This document shows, piece after piece, positions 7,429 to 15,606 of a stretch of 64,000 nt of DNA; position 1 is the first letter of the stretch; each line of letters opens with the position of its first letter. The notes beneath the pieces are model-generated. The model did no database searches, was not told the origin of the DNA, and saw only the letters and a list, made by a program, of their open reading frames with translations. The DNA comes from a virus. The translations under genes and the position numbers were made by a program. The stretch covers positions 1 through 64,000 of IMG/VR virus record IMGVR_UViG_3300043331_000919; one strand, written 5' to 3'.

Positions 7429-9098
7429 CGATCGAGGTAATCGAGGGCGGCGGCGCCATGCCGACCCACACCGCGGAGGGCGGGATCCCGTGGGTCAACG
7501 CCTCTGGGCAGGAGGTCAACGTCGTCCAGTCCGCGGTGGACCGAGTCGGCCGCGAGATCGCCCGGTGGGTGCAGACCACCCGCGGGGCCGACCGGCCGAG
7601 CCTGTTCAACCGGGCCGCCTACCGCCACCCGTCCTCGCCGTACGCCCAGATGGAGACCGCCCGGTCGGCCGTCGAGAACGACGACGTCATCAGCGGCGCC
7701 TGCGACGTCACCGAGGCGCTCACCTTCCAGGGCGTGAAGTGGGAGGCCGAGGACGCCACCACCGCGGACATCTTCAACCAGATCAGCCGGGACCTGAACC
7801 TCGACGAGTTCGTCCGGATGTGGCACCGCGAGGACTTCACCTACTCGCAGGCTGTGGTCGGCGTCTGGTGGGGCGCCCGGGACTACACCCCGCGGACCCG
7901 GACCCAGACCGGGAAGCGCTCCAAGGCCCGGAAGCGGGTGGCCTGCCCGATCGCGCTCACCCTGCTCGACCCTCGCAAGGTGGTCCCGCTGAAGCCCGGC
8001 ATGTTCGGGCAGGACCGGCTCGCCTGGCACGTCACCGACGAGGAGTACGCGACCGCGATCGCGTCGTACGACGACGCCTTCGGCGACGAGGTGCTGCGCG
8101 AGTTCACCGTCGGCCCGATCCGGATCACCGACAAGGCCGAGATCAACGAGCTTGACGCCATGGGCATCGACCACCGGCGCCTGCTGCTGCTCAACCCCGC
8201 CTCGGTGTTCCGGATCACCCGGACCAAGGCCTCCTACGACCGGTTCGCCGCAGTGCGCCTGAAGTCGACGTTCCAGCTGCTCGACCTGAAGCTGCAGCTG
8301 ATGGAGGCCGACCGGGTCAGCCTCGTGGGCGCTGCCAACTTCATCCTGCTGGTCCGCCAGGGCTCCAAGGACGAGCCGGCCACGCAGGAGGAGATCGACA
8401 ACCTGAAGGACAACTTCAAGGTGGTCGCGAAGCTGCCCGTCGTGGTCGGCGACCACCGGCTCACCATCGACATCATCACCCCCGACCAGGACCACACTCT
8501 GGAGTCGAGCAAGTACGACACGCTCGACCGGCGGCTCATCGCCCGAGCGCTCGGCGCGATCGGCACCGGCGGTAGCAGCGAGCGGCGCGAGACCGGAATC
8601 AGCCCGGCCCGAGGCGTCGCCCGCCAGCTGGAGGGTCGCCGGCACATGATGAAGCGGGCCCTGGAGGAGCAGCTGGCCCGTCGGATCATCGACCACCCGG
8701 CCAACGACGGGATCTTCGAGAACGAGCCGAACCTCGTCTTCACCCCGCGCAACGTCCAGCTCGACTCCGACGCCGAGATCGCCCGGTCGATCCTCACCCT
8801 GCGCTCGACCCGCGACCTGTCGCGCGAGTCGACGCTGGAGTACTTCGGGTTCGACCAGGCCGTCGAGGCGCTGCGCCGGGAGTTCGAGGAGGAGGTCTAC
8901 GACGACATCTTCAAGACCCAGGTGCCCTTCTCGTCCCCCGACATGGGCGGCGACGGGGACGAAGGGGAAGGGGAGGCGTCGCAGGTCTCCGGGGCCAGGG
9001 GCGGGCGGCCGGCCGGGGGCGGCGAGTCCCCGCAGAGCCCGCAGGGACAGAGCGGCCGGCGCACCAGCCGGGGCACCCGATCGACGAGTGAGGACTGA
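7425..9098 (+). CDS. portal protein
   Basis: The 557-residue product follows terminase and precedes the capsid protease, as expected for the dodecameric portal at the capsid vertex. The central region (LLDPRKVVPLKPG, FRITRTKASYDRF, then the long helical VRLKSTFQLLDLKLQLMEAD) has the wing/stem character of actinophage portals. The C-terminus is a Gly/Glu/Ser-rich disordered tail. Start is ATG overlapping the preceding TGA as ATGA. Confidence 0.85.
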   Translation: MTIEVIEGGGAMPTHTAEGGIPWVNASGQEVNVVQSAVDRVGREIARWVQTTRGADRPSLFNRAAYRHPSSPYAQMETARSAVENDDVISGACDVTEALTFQGVKWEAEDATTADIFNQISRDLNLDEFVRMWHREDFTYSQAVVGVWWGARDYTPRTRTQTGKRSKARKRVACPIALTLLDPRKVVPLKPGMFGQDRLAWHVTDEEYATAIASYDDAFGDEVLREFTVGPIRITDKAEINELDAMGIDHRRLLLLNPASVFRITRTKASYDRFAAVRLKSTFQLLDLKLQLMEADRVSLVGAANFILLVRQGSKDEPATQEEIDNLKDNFKVVAKLPVVVGDHRLTIDIITPDQDHTLESSKYDTLDRRLIARALGAIGTGGSSERRETGISPARGVARQLEGRRHMMKRALEEQLARRIIDHPANDGIFENEPNLVFTPRNVQLDSDAEIARSILTLRSTRDLSRESTLEYFGFDQAVEALRREFEEEVYDDIFKTQVPFSSPDMGGDGDEGEGEASQVSGARGGRPAGGGESPQSPQGQSGRRTSRGTRSTSED

Positions 9099-9100
9099 CC

Positions 9101-9910
9101 ATGAGCAAGCTCGACCTGCTGGGCGACCTTCGGGAGCGCTACGGCACCAAGGCGGTAACGCCCGTTGTCACCCCGGCCGATGACCAGGTGAGCGTCGAGA
9201 AGGCGTTCGTCGTGCACGCCGACTCGGGGCGCACCGTGATCACCGCGCCGCTGCGCGAGATCGCGATGACCAACCCCGGCTTCATGTACCTGCGCGGCCG
9301 GTTCGTCGGCGCCGACACCCCCAACGGCAACGGCGCGCTGTGGTCCAGCGATGACCTGCGGCTCGGGGAGAACACCGTCGCCGGCGGCCCGCTGAACTGG
9401 CTCCACGACGAGACCCACATCATCGGCTGCCTCACCGACGGCCAGCTGGTCGGCGCGGAGAAGGCCGCCGAGGGCGTCAACGCCCACCTGTCGGCCACGG
9501 CCGCGGTGTGGCGCTTCCTGTTCCCCCGGGAGGCGCAGACCATCGAGAAGGCCGCCAACGACGGCGAGCTCTACTACTCGATGGAGTGCATCAGCCGCGA
9601 GGTCGCCTGCGTCGACACTCCGGGTCGGCCGGGCTGCGGGGAGACCTTCTCCTACGGCGACTACGACGCCGGGAAGTGCTGCACCCACCTGCGCGAGCGC
9701 TCCGCGGTGCGGCAGTTCGTCGACCCGATCTTCCTCGGTGGCGCGGTCGTCGTTCCGCCGATCCGGCCCGGGTGGCACCAGGCCAATGCTGAGGTGCTGC
9801 GCCAGGCCGCGTCGCTCGCCGAGGAGAACGGCCTGGCCGCCGGCAACCGCACGCAGGAGCAGGCCATGGGACTGGCGACCGCCGTGCTCGCCTGGGCCAA
9901 CCGCGACTGA
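9101..9910 (+). CDS. capsid maturation protease
   Basis: The 269-residue protein sits between portal and scaffold. It has the pattern of actinophage prohead serine proteases: a conserved His in NWLHDETHIIG (about residue 107) and a candidate nucleophile Ser in YYSMECISREV (about residue 160). It would cleave scaffold and capsid delta domain during maturation. A Cys cluster (CVDTPGRPGCGE, GKCCTH) near residue 170-190 may bind zinc. An AACGCCCGTT site lies near its 5' end (9157-9166). Confidence 0.78.
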   Translation: MSKLDLLGDLRERYGTKAVTPVVTPADDQVSVEKAFVVHADSGRTVITAPLREIAMTNPGFMYLRGRFVGADTPNGNGALWSSDDLRLGENTVAGGPLNWLHDETHIIGCLTDGQLVGAEKAAEGVNAHLSATAAVWRFLFPREAQTIEKAANDGELYYSMECISREVACVDTPGRPGCGETFSYGDYDAGKCCTHLRERSAVRQFVDPIFLGGAVVVPPIRPGWHQANAEVLRQAASLAEENGLAAGNRTQEQAMGLATAVLAWANRD

Positions 9911-10114
9911 CCCGACGCCTTAACCCGCCAAGCTGCCTGGCGAACCGCCGCCACGGGAACGCGCGTTCTGATCCGACCCCAAGGCGGGTCAAGACGTACC
10001 CAGCTGTTTCCTCAACGCCCGTTCTGTTGCGGGTCTCCCCCTCGCTGCCGAAGTGACCCACTGAACGCAGGTCGAGCCCGCCTCGACCCCAGATGAGCAG
10101 TGAGGAGGAGAGGC
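9911..10114 (+). promoter_or_regulatory. 204-base intergenic region with two AACGNNCGTT palindromes and a GCCGAAGT element
   Basis: Ahead of the scaffold/capsid genes lie AACGCGCGTT (9958-9967), AACGCCCGTT (10014-10023) and GCCGAAGT (10047-10054). The first palindrome is enclosed by an inverted repeat, TTAACCCGCC (about 9920-9929) and GGCGGGTCAA (about 9983-9992), with one mismatch. It has the densest clustering of the palindrome in the left arm. A promoter for the most highly expressed virion genes is expected here. The region ends with a strong SD (GAGGAGGAGAGG). Confidence 0.5.
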
Positions 10115-10642
10115 ATGGCTGACCCCAAGACGTTCACCGAGGACGAGCACCTCGCGATCCTTGCGGATCGGGTCACGAAGGAGACGGCGGAGCTGACCGG
10201 CACCGTCGAGACTCTCACGACCGAGCGCAACGAGCTGCAGAACAAGCTCGACGTCGCCGAGAGTGCCAAGGCCGCGGCTGAGCAGGAGCGCGACCAGGCC
10301 AAGCAGGAGCTCACCGACTTCCGCACGGAGGTCGAGGAGCGCGAGGCTGCCGCCCAGCGCAAGGAGGCCCGCCTGGGCCAGGTGAAGGAGGTGGCCGCCC
10401 ACCTGGGCGACGACTTCTTCGCCGACGACAAGCGCGTCGAGCGCATCGTCGCGATGTCCGACGAGGGCTTCGAGGGCTACCTCGACGACCTGAAGGCCAC
10501 CGCGCCGAGCAAGACCACCACGTCCAGCACCGCCCCCCGCGAGACGGCCATGGCCGGCGCGGGCAGCTCCACGGCCGACGAGGGCAAGCCCTCCGCCGCC
10601 AAGGAGCTGTTCCTCGGGCGCTTCCAGCCGAAGGGGGACTGA
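10115..10642 (+). CDS. scaffolding protein
   Basis: The 175-residue product is mostly coiled coil (about residues 25-90, rich in Glu/Lys/Ala/Gln heptads such as TETLTTERNELQNKLDVAES). A Thr/Ser-rich linker follows, then a short C-terminal helix (AAKELFLGRF) typical of the capsid-binding end of scaffolds. It lies directly upstream of the decoration and capsid genes. I chose the ATG after GAGGAGAGG. Confidence 0.75.
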   Translation: MADPKTFTEDEHLAILADRVTKETAELTGTVETLTTERNELQNKLDVAESAKAAAEQERDQAKQELTDFRTEVEEREAAAQRKEARLGQVKEVAAHLGDDFFADDKRVERIVAMSDEGFEGYLDDLKATAPSKTTTSSTAPRETAMAGAGSSTADEGKPSAAKELFLGRFQPKGD

Positions 10643-10645
10643 CCC

Positions 10646-11173
10646 ATGGCTTCCGACTACGGCCTCAACTTCGGGTTCCGCCGGTCCGACGAGTCGATGG
10701 CGACCCGCGAGGGCCGCTTCAAGACCCCGGCCACCGGCAACCCGCTCCGCATCGGCACCGCGGTCGAGATCGACCCCGCCGAGCCCGGCTACATGAAGCA
10801 GTCCGCTGCCGACGCCGCTCCGGTGTCGGGTCTCCGCGGCCTGCTCGTCCAGGAGGAGTCGCACCTCCAGGTGATCGGCACCTTCGACGTGCCGGGCCAC
10901 GACTCCTACGACCTCGGCCTCGCCAAGCTCGACCAGCTCTCCGTGATCTGGGCGGGCGTCGGCACCAAGGTCTGGTTCCGCAACACGGCCGCGTACTCCC
11001 GGGGCACCCGCTCCAAGGCCGCGGTCACCATGGTCGACCTCACCGGCGTGAACGTCGGCGACCAGCTCGGGTGGGACGGCAGCAAGTGGGTGAAGTCGGA
11101 CGTCGACACGCCCGGCTGGCTGACCGTGACCGCCACGTCCACCGACTACTGCGAAGCAGTCGTCACGTTCTGA
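10646..11173 (+). CDS. probable head decoration protein
   Basis: The 175-residue protein is beta-rich, with Gly/Val/Thr-dominated segments (PVSGLRGLLVQEES, VTMVDLTGVNVGDQLGW), and lies between scaffold and major capsid protein. Small beta proteins in this slot are usually capsid-stabilising decoration proteins of lambda gpD or SHP type. No family signature confirms it. Confidence 0.6.
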   Translation: MASDYGLNFGFRRSDESMATREGRFKTPATGNPLRIGTAVEIDPAEPGYMKQSAADAAPVSGLRGLLVQEESHLQVIGTFDVPGHDSYDLGLAKLDQLSVIWAGVGTKVWFRNTAAYSRGTRSKAAVTMVDLTGVNVGDQLGWDGSKWVKSDVDTPGWLTVTATSTDYCEAVVTF

Positions 11174-11189
11174 GAGGGGGCAACCCACC

Positions 11190-12176
11190 ATGGCTAAGAC
11201 CATCGACGACCTGATGGCGGCCCGGGCCGGTCTCGACCCGTTCGGTCGCCCCCGCGCGGCCGACCTGGAGAAGTACGAGCGCGCCAAGGCCGCGCTCAAC
11301 CAGGAGGCCAAGGACAACTGGGACAACGAGTCCTGGCACCGCGAGCAGGCGGCCATCCTCAGCGAGCGCTGGGACTACGGCTTCCAGTTCGACAACCTGT
11401 TCCCGACCTACTTCGAGGTCCGCAACGTCGGCGAGTTCGACAGCGTGGAGATCGTTGAGCGCCGGGGCCTGAACGTCTTCTGGACCGCCCGTGGCGGCTA
11501 CATCGACGAGACCCAGCTGAAGACCGAGCGGTTCACGATCCCTCGTGACACCGTCGGTTTCCACGTCTCGGAGTTCGAGGACAAGCTGCGTGCGAACTAC
11601 GCGGAGACCCTGGAGCAGCTCGCTGAGCTCGCCAACCAGCGGCTCGACGCTGAGGTCAACCGCCGCATGTTCAACCTGCTCCAGTTCGCGATCCCGTCGT
11701 CCAGCCCGTACTACGTGAACGCCACCTCTGGCCTCACGAAGGACATCCTGGACACCGCGATTCGCGAGGTGGCCGACCAGGTCAAGCCGAACAACGGCAC
11801 GATGCCCCCGATCACGATCCTCGGTCGCGCGACCATGATCGACAAGATCTCGGACGTCGTGACCGACGCGGCGGCGCTGTTCGACCCCGAGGCCACCGCG
11901 GAGATCCGCCGCATGGGCCGCCTCGGCGTCTACCGCGGTGCCAACGTGGTCCGGATCCAGAACTACACCGACGAGAACGACCAGTCGTACATCCCGGAGA
12001 ACGAGCTCTGGGTGTTCGGCGGCACCGTCGGCGTCTTCGCCAAGTACGGCGGGATGATCACGAAGTCCTGGGCCGAGAACACGGTCGACTACCGCCACAT
12101 CCGCTCGCGGATGGACTGCGGTGGCCTGGTGTACGCCCCGCAGCGGGCGCGTCGCATCGTCGACGGCACCGTCTGA
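11190..12176 (+). CDS. major capsid protein (HK97 fold)
   Basis: The 328-residue product follows the scaffold and decoration genes and is followed by a strong terminator, as for the most abundant virion protein. Its N-terminal helix, an extended loop region (FEVRNVGEFDSVEIVERRG), a P-domain-like segment with TILGRATMIDKISDV and an A-domain-like C-terminus (YRGANVVRIQNYTDEN, ELWVFGGTVGVFAKYGG) fit the actinophage HK97-type capsid proteins. No AACGNNCGTT site was found in this gene. Confidence 0.85.
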   Translation: MAKTIDDLMAARAGLDPFGRPRAADLEKYERAKAALNQEAKDNWDNESWHREQAAILSERWDYGFQFDNLFPTYFEVRNVGEFDSVEIVERRGLNVFWTARGGYIDETQLKTERFTIPRDTVGFHVSEFEDKLRANYAETLEQLAELANQRLDAEVNRRMFNLLQFAIPSSSPYYVNATSGLTKDILDTAIREVADQVKPNNGTMPPITILGRATMIDKISDVVTDAAALFDPEATAEIRRMGRLGVYRGANVVRIQNYTDENDQSYIPENELWVFGGTVGVFAKYGGMITKSWAENTVDYRHIRSRMDCGGLVYAPQRARRIVDGTV

Positions 12177-12182
12177 CCCGCT

Positions 12183-12204
12183 ACCCTCACTCTTGGGTGA
12201 GGGT
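12183..12204 (+). other. small hairpin after the capsid gene
   Basis: ACCCTCAC (12183-12190) pairs with GTGAGGGT (12197-12204) across a 6-base loop. It lies between the capsid stop and the main terminator and may protect the 3' end of the capsid mRNA. Confidence 0.4.
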
Positions 12205-12213
12205 CACAGCAGG

Positions 12214-12245
12214 AAAGCCCCCCGGCTCCGGCCGGGGGGCTTTCT
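12214..12245 (+). terminator. intrinsic terminator after the major capsid gene
   Basis: A perfect 12-base-pair stem (AAAGCCCCCCGG at 12214-12225 with CCGGGGGGCTTT at 12232-12243) encloses a 6-base loop and runs into a T-stretch. It is the best intrinsic terminator in the window. Confidence 0.85.
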
Positions 12246-12313
12246 GCATGCCTGGGGTAGCCCGTCTGGGCCATCGGGGTCGAAGTACTCGCTGGATCCA
12301 TAGGAGGTGCTCC
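12246..12313 (+). promoter_or_regulatory. intergenic region with GTCGAAGT element before the lysin
   Basis: GTCGAAGT at 12279-12286 lies 27 bases before the endolysin ATG, immediately downstream of the capsid terminator, so a new promoter is needed here. An SD (AGGAGG, 12302-12307) precedes the ATG. Confidence 0.45.
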
Positions 12314-12997
12314 ATGTCCTGGCGCGTAGCCCGTTCGCTCGACGTCCTGCTCGGCGAGATCAACGCCGCAGCCCCCGCCCGCAACAAGGCCTCCGACGGT
12401 TCGATCGGCGACGCCGCTCACGCCAGCAGGGACTCCGACCACAACCCGTGGGTGATCCACGGCGGCCAGGGCATCGTCCGGGCCCGGGACTTCACGCACG
12501 ACGTGGCCGGCGGCCTGGACTGCCACAAGCTCGCGAAGGCGCTGACGGAGCTGATCGCCCTGGGCGGCCACCCGGCCCTGCGGTCCGGCGCCTACGTCAT
12601 CTGGAACGGGCGGATCTACAGCTTCGACCGCCGCCACGAGGGCTGGCGCGACTACTCCGGCCCGAACCCGCACACGCACCACCTGCACCTGTCGGTCGCC
12701 ATCGACGCGGCCGGCTTCGACTCGAACCGACCCTGGTTCGTGATGACTGAGGAGGATCCGATGGCCGACTACGAGAAGCAGCTGAACGGCATGGACCGCA
12801 AGCTCGACCGGCTGCTCGCCCGTGACGAGCGGTTCCGGAAGACGGCCGCCCAGCGACACCAGAAGACGCTGGCCGCCCTCGACGAGATCGCCGAGCAGGC
12901 CAAGGACGACGCCACCAGGACGCAGATCCGTCGCCTGCGCGACCAGCTCGCCACCGAGACCCCGGAGAGCCCGGAGTCCCTCGCCGAGGAGGAGTGA
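12314..12997 (+). CDS. endolysin, VanY/M15-like peptidase
   Basis: The 227-residue product has an N-terminal domain (about 1-135) matching actinophage M15/VanY-type lysins. Metal and active-site signatures are SRDSDHNPW (residues 38-46), RARDFTHD (about 56-63) and HTHHLHLS (about 120-127). These enzymes cut peptide bonds in peptidoglycan. The C-terminal third (about 150-227) is a charged helical segment with no recognised wall-binding domain. I chose the ATG at 12314 because of the adjacent AGGAGG; the frame itself extends upstream through the terminator. Placement between capsid and connectors is unusual. Confidence 0.82.
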   Translation: MSWRVARSLDVLLGEINAAAPARNKASDGSIGDAAHASRDSDHNPWVIHGGQGIVRARDFTHDVAGGLDCHKLAKALTELIALGGHPALRSGAYVIWNGRIYSFDRRHEGWRDYSGPNPHTHHLHLSVAIDAAGFDSNRPWFVMTEEDPMADYEKQLNGMDRKLDRLLARDERFRKTAAQRHQKTLAALDEIAEQAKDDATRTQIRRLRDQLATETPESPESLAEEE

Positions 12998-13002
12998 CAC
13001 CC

Positions 13003-13500
13003 ATGGAGCAGTACCGAGAGCCCCAGCACACCCCGCTGCTGCAGCCCACCGTCGCGCCGAAGGCCGCCGAGGTGGTGCACGCCGCAGTCCCGGAAGGCGA
13101 GTCGCCCACCGGTGCGGTCGTCTCGCTCGCCGCGGTCCAGCCGACCCAGGTCCGTCGCCCGTGGCGCGCCACCCTGCGCACGGCGTTCGCCGGCGTCATC
13201 GGCTTCGCCGCGCTGCTGCCGTTCATCGTCGAGGCGACCGGCCTGGAGCCGGAGGTCTACCCATGGCTCGCCGGCATGCTCGCCGTGGCTGCCGCCGTCA
13301 CCCGAGTCATGGCGCTGCCGCAGGTCGAGGACTTCCTGCAGCGCTTCTTCCCGTTCCTCTCGGCCGCCGGCGGCAACCAGCCGGGCGTGCACCGGGGTGA
13401 GCGGGGGGCGTCGGCCAGCGAGCTGGCGCTGATCGTGCTCGCGGGCGTCGTGGTGGTCTGGTTCATCATCTGGCTGGTCGGCGGCCCGAACGCCCGTTGA
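13003..13500 (+). CDS. holin-like membrane protein
   Basis: The 165-residue protein has a Pro-rich N-terminus of about 55 residues, then three hydrophobic segments at roughly 59-79, 86-104 and 141-160, the last ending in VVVWFIIWLVGGP. It follows the endolysin by a few bases, so it probably forms the membrane part of the lysis cassette. I chose ATG at 13003 with GGAGGAG upstream rather than the GTG at 12994. Its last codons contain an AACGCCCGTT site (13489-13498). Confidence 0.65.
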   Translation: MEQYREPQHTPLLQPTVAPKAAEVVHAAVPEGESPTGAVVSLAAVQPTQVRRPWRATLRTAFAGVIGFAALLPFIVEATGLEPEVYPWLAGMLAVAAAVTRVMALPQVEDFLQRFFPFLSAAGGNQPGVHRGERGASASELALIVLAGVVVVWFIIWLVGGPNAR

Positions 13501-13596
13501 CGGTGCCAGAAAAGTTCCACGCCTGTGATTCGTCCCGAAAGGTGTTGACGGGTGGGGTTGAATGAGGCTCATCCCCACCCGCGCCAAGGAGGCACG
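13501..13596 (+). promoter_or_regulatory. intergenic region with CCGAAAGGTGTTGA element (copy 2 of 3)
   Basis: CCGAAAGGTGTTGA lies at 13535-13548, continuing as TTGACG, a good -35 hexamer. No clear TAnnnT is visible at the right distance. AACGCCCGTT is just upstream at 13489-13498. The region ends in a strong SD (AAGGAGG) before ATG 13597. Confidence 0.4.
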
Positions 13597-14124
13597 ATGA
13601 CGCAGCAGCCCATGGTTCCGGCCGACAAGGAGATCTGGGAGTCCACGATCCCCGGCCGAATCGCCGTCACCACGATCGACGACCGCGGTCGCGAGCGTAC
13701 CCAGTCGATCCTCGGCAAGGGCCAGCGACTCCGCGTCACCGCCGAGGAGCGGGCGATCAACGAGGAGCGCATCCGGGATCAGCAGAACAACCCGTTCCGC
13801 AACGGGATGCTGCTCCACATCAACCGGAAGCCGGCCGAGGAGCCGTCCGGTGACGGGGAGGGCTCCGCGGCCCCGTCGTCGCGCCCCTCCGACCAGGAGT
13901 TGAGCGACGACGAGCTCGCCGCCACCTTCGAGTTCGAGGGCGACGACTTCGCCGACGCCGTCCGGGCGCTCTCCGAGGTCAACGTCCGTCGCCTGAAGGT
14001 GCTCGCCGCCGAGCGGGACGCGAAGACCAGCCAGGTCGTCTTCATCAACAGCCACATCGAGGAGACCTGGCCGATCGGCGGGGACACCCCGACCTACCGC
14101 GAGATGCAGGGCGCCCCGCAGTGA
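13597..14124 (+). CDS. hypothetical protein, head-tail region
   Basis: The 175-residue product begins with a beta-rich segment (GRIAVTTIDDRGRERTQSILGKGQRLRVT), then a helix, a Gly/Ser/Pro linker at about 80-100, and an acidic helical C-terminus. It resembles tail- or head-associated small proteins seen between capsid and connector genes but I recognise no family. Start is set by AAGGAGG. A one-mismatch palindrome (AACGTCCGTC) occurs at 13981. Confidence 0.6.
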   Translation: MTQQPMVPADKEIWESTIPGRIAVTTIDDRGRERTQSILGKGQRLRVTAEERAINEERIRDQQNNPFRNGMLLHINRKPAEEPSGDGEGSAAPSSRPSDQELSDDELAATFEFEGDDFADAVRALSEVNVRRLKVLAAERDAKTSQVVFINSHIEETWPIGGDTPTYREMQGAPQ

Positions 14125-14378
14125 GCGAGGCCCACCCCGAGACCGTCTCGGCCCGGGTCATCGTCGAGGTGCTCGCCGGACTGATCCCCGGTCAGCCCAT
14201 GCCCGAGCACACGCGGCGCTTCGCCATCACCTCGCCGGAGTGGCGGGAGGCGAACGAGAAGGGCACCGCGTCCGAGCTGCTCGCGCAGGTCAACGGCAAG
14301 GCGCAGGGCTACGCGGGCCTGCTGATGCTCCAGCCGGATCACCTGAACTGGGTCCGCACCGACTGGATCTGGCTCTGA
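14121..14378 (+). CDS. small hypothetical protein (85 aa)
   Basis: GTG overlaps the preceding TGA. The sequence (VIVEVLAGLIPG, SPEWREANEKGTASELLAQVN, ending WVRTDWIWL) is amphipathic with an aromatic C-terminus. No family recognised. It is followed by an array of hairpins, so it probably ends the transcript begun near 13.5 kb. Confidence 0.5.
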   Translation: MSEAHPETVSARVIVEVLAGLIPGQPMPEHTRRFAITSPEWREANEKGTASELLAQVNGKAQGYAGLLMLQPDHLNWVRTDWIWL

Positions 14379-14634
14379 AGACTCCCTCCCGAGAGCGGTG
14401 ACGTCCCCCGTCGCCACGGCCGCTCTTGGGAGGGAAGGCGCCGGGCCTCCCCCAATGGGCTGGGGGAACCCCCGGGACTGGCGCCGACTGGGAACCTAGT
14501 GCACGAACGGATAGGGAGCGCACCGCTCGGCAGGTGAGGGTTTAGGCCGAGGCCCACGATCGCACACAGCCCCCGTAGACGGCTTGGGGAAGACGTCCGC
14601 GGGGGCTGTGTGCTGCCCGGTCGAAGTCTGAGTC
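14379..14634 (+). promoter_or_regulatory. 256-base intergenic region with three hairpins and a GTCGAAGT element
   Basis: The largest gene-free stretch in the window. Hairpin 1 pairs CCCTCCCGAGAGCGG (14384-14398) with CCGCTCTTGGGAGGG (14420-14434), one G-U pair. Hairpin 2 pairs TCCCCCA with TGGGGGA around 14448-14467. Hairpin 3 is a perfect 14-base stem, GCACACAGCCCCCG (14562-14575) with CGGGGGCTGTGTGC (14600-14613). GTCGAAGT (14620-14627) follows, seven bases before ATG 14635, which has no SD. Termination followed by re-initiation is the simplest reading. Confidence 0.5.
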
Positions 14635-15156
14635 ATGACGGCCCTCAGCACGCTCATCGAGCCCCTGAAGCGTGAGCTCGCGGTGCCCGGGACGTTTCCG
14701 GACGTCTTCCCCGACACGAGTAATGCAGACCTGCTGGGCAGCCTCGCGGACGGCTTCGCCGAGGCCCGCCTCGCTGGCTTCTTCCCCGACGTCACCTTGA
14801 CCCAGGTCGGCGCGGCGCCGAGCCTCGACTACGAGACCGACCCGGACCTGTCGCTCGCCGGCACCGCGGTGGTCGTGATCCTCACCTCGATCCGGATCCT
14901 CCGGTCCCAGCTGCGGAACATCAACAGCGGCCAGCGCTACAAGGCTGGGCCCGTCGAGTTCGAGACCACCAAGGCCGCCTCCATGCTGAAGGCCGAGCTC
15001 GACTACCTCACCGGCCGGCTGGACAAGATCATCGAGAACGCCGACAAGGCCGCGCGCGCCTCGGCCGGACTCGCCACCGTCTTCGACGGGTACATCGCCC
15101 GCGGGGGCAGCATCGAGCGCGCCGGCGGTCTCTACGCCTACGAGTACCGGGGGTAG
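14635..15156 (+). CDS. head-tail connector (adaptor) protein
   Basis: The 173-residue protein starts the connector block that leads to the tail tube. It has a helical C-terminal region (KAASMLKAELDYLTGRLDKIIENADKAARAS) and ends in YAYEYRG, resembling adaptor proteins of siphoviruses that bind the portal. The ATG lacks an SD and lies seven bases after GTCGAAGT. Assignment rests mainly on gene order. Confidence 0.6.
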   Translation: MTALSTLIEPLKRELAVPGTFPDVFPDTSNADLLGSLADGFAEARLAGFFPDVTLTQVGAAPSLDYETDPDLSLAGTAVVVILTSIRILRSQLRNINSGQRYKAGPVEFETTKAASMLKAELDYLTGRLDKIIENADKAARASAGLATVFDGYIARGGSIERAGGLYAYEYRG

Positions 15157-15159
15157 CCC

Positions 15160-15606
15160 GTGCCGAAGGAACTGCCTCCCGGGTTCAACGCCGACGAGAT
15201 CCGGAGGGGTCTGCTGCAGGCGATGGAGTTCGGCGCGCCCACGCGCACCGAGGACCAGGCGACCTTCTACTTCGTGGCCCGCAGCGCCCCGACCGGGCCG
15301 GCGGACGACGAGGGTGTCCCGTTCGACCCCAGCGAGCGTCCGACGAACGAGGCGAGCCCCGACAAGCTCACCGTGCCGTGCGCGGTCGAGTACTACGACG
15401 CCACCGGAGTGATCGAGACCTTCGGCGTCATCACGCCGACCAAGATCCGGGTCACCCTGCAGGATCCGGAGTGGCAGCAGGTGAAGGACTTCGCCTACGT
15501 GGTCGCCGGTGGTGACAAGTACATCCGGGCCCGCGTCGAGCCGCCGGTGGCACTCGGCAGCCTCGACTTCTGGATGGTCTGGTGCAGAGCGGAGGACGAG
15601 CGATGA
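15160..15606 (+). CDS. head-tail stopper-like protein
   Basis: The 148-residue product is beta-rich in its C-terminal half (VPCAVEYYDATG, TPTKIRVTLQDPEW, KYIRARVEPP), consistent with a stopper or connector protein in this synteny slot. It starts at GTG shortly after the previous stop and overlaps the next ATG (ATGA). Confidence 0.55.
   Translation: MPKELPPGFNADEIRRGLLQAMEFGAPTRTEDQATFYFVARSAPTGPADDEGVPFDPSERPTNEASPDKLTVPCAVEYYDATGVIETFGVITPTKIRVTLQDPEWQQVKDFAYVVAGGDKYIRARVEPPVALGSLDFWMVWCRAEDER

Noticed and set aside
10906-11142. Short leftward frames within the capsid region
   Set aside because: No SD, no coupling and strong rightward coding signal; treated as shadows.
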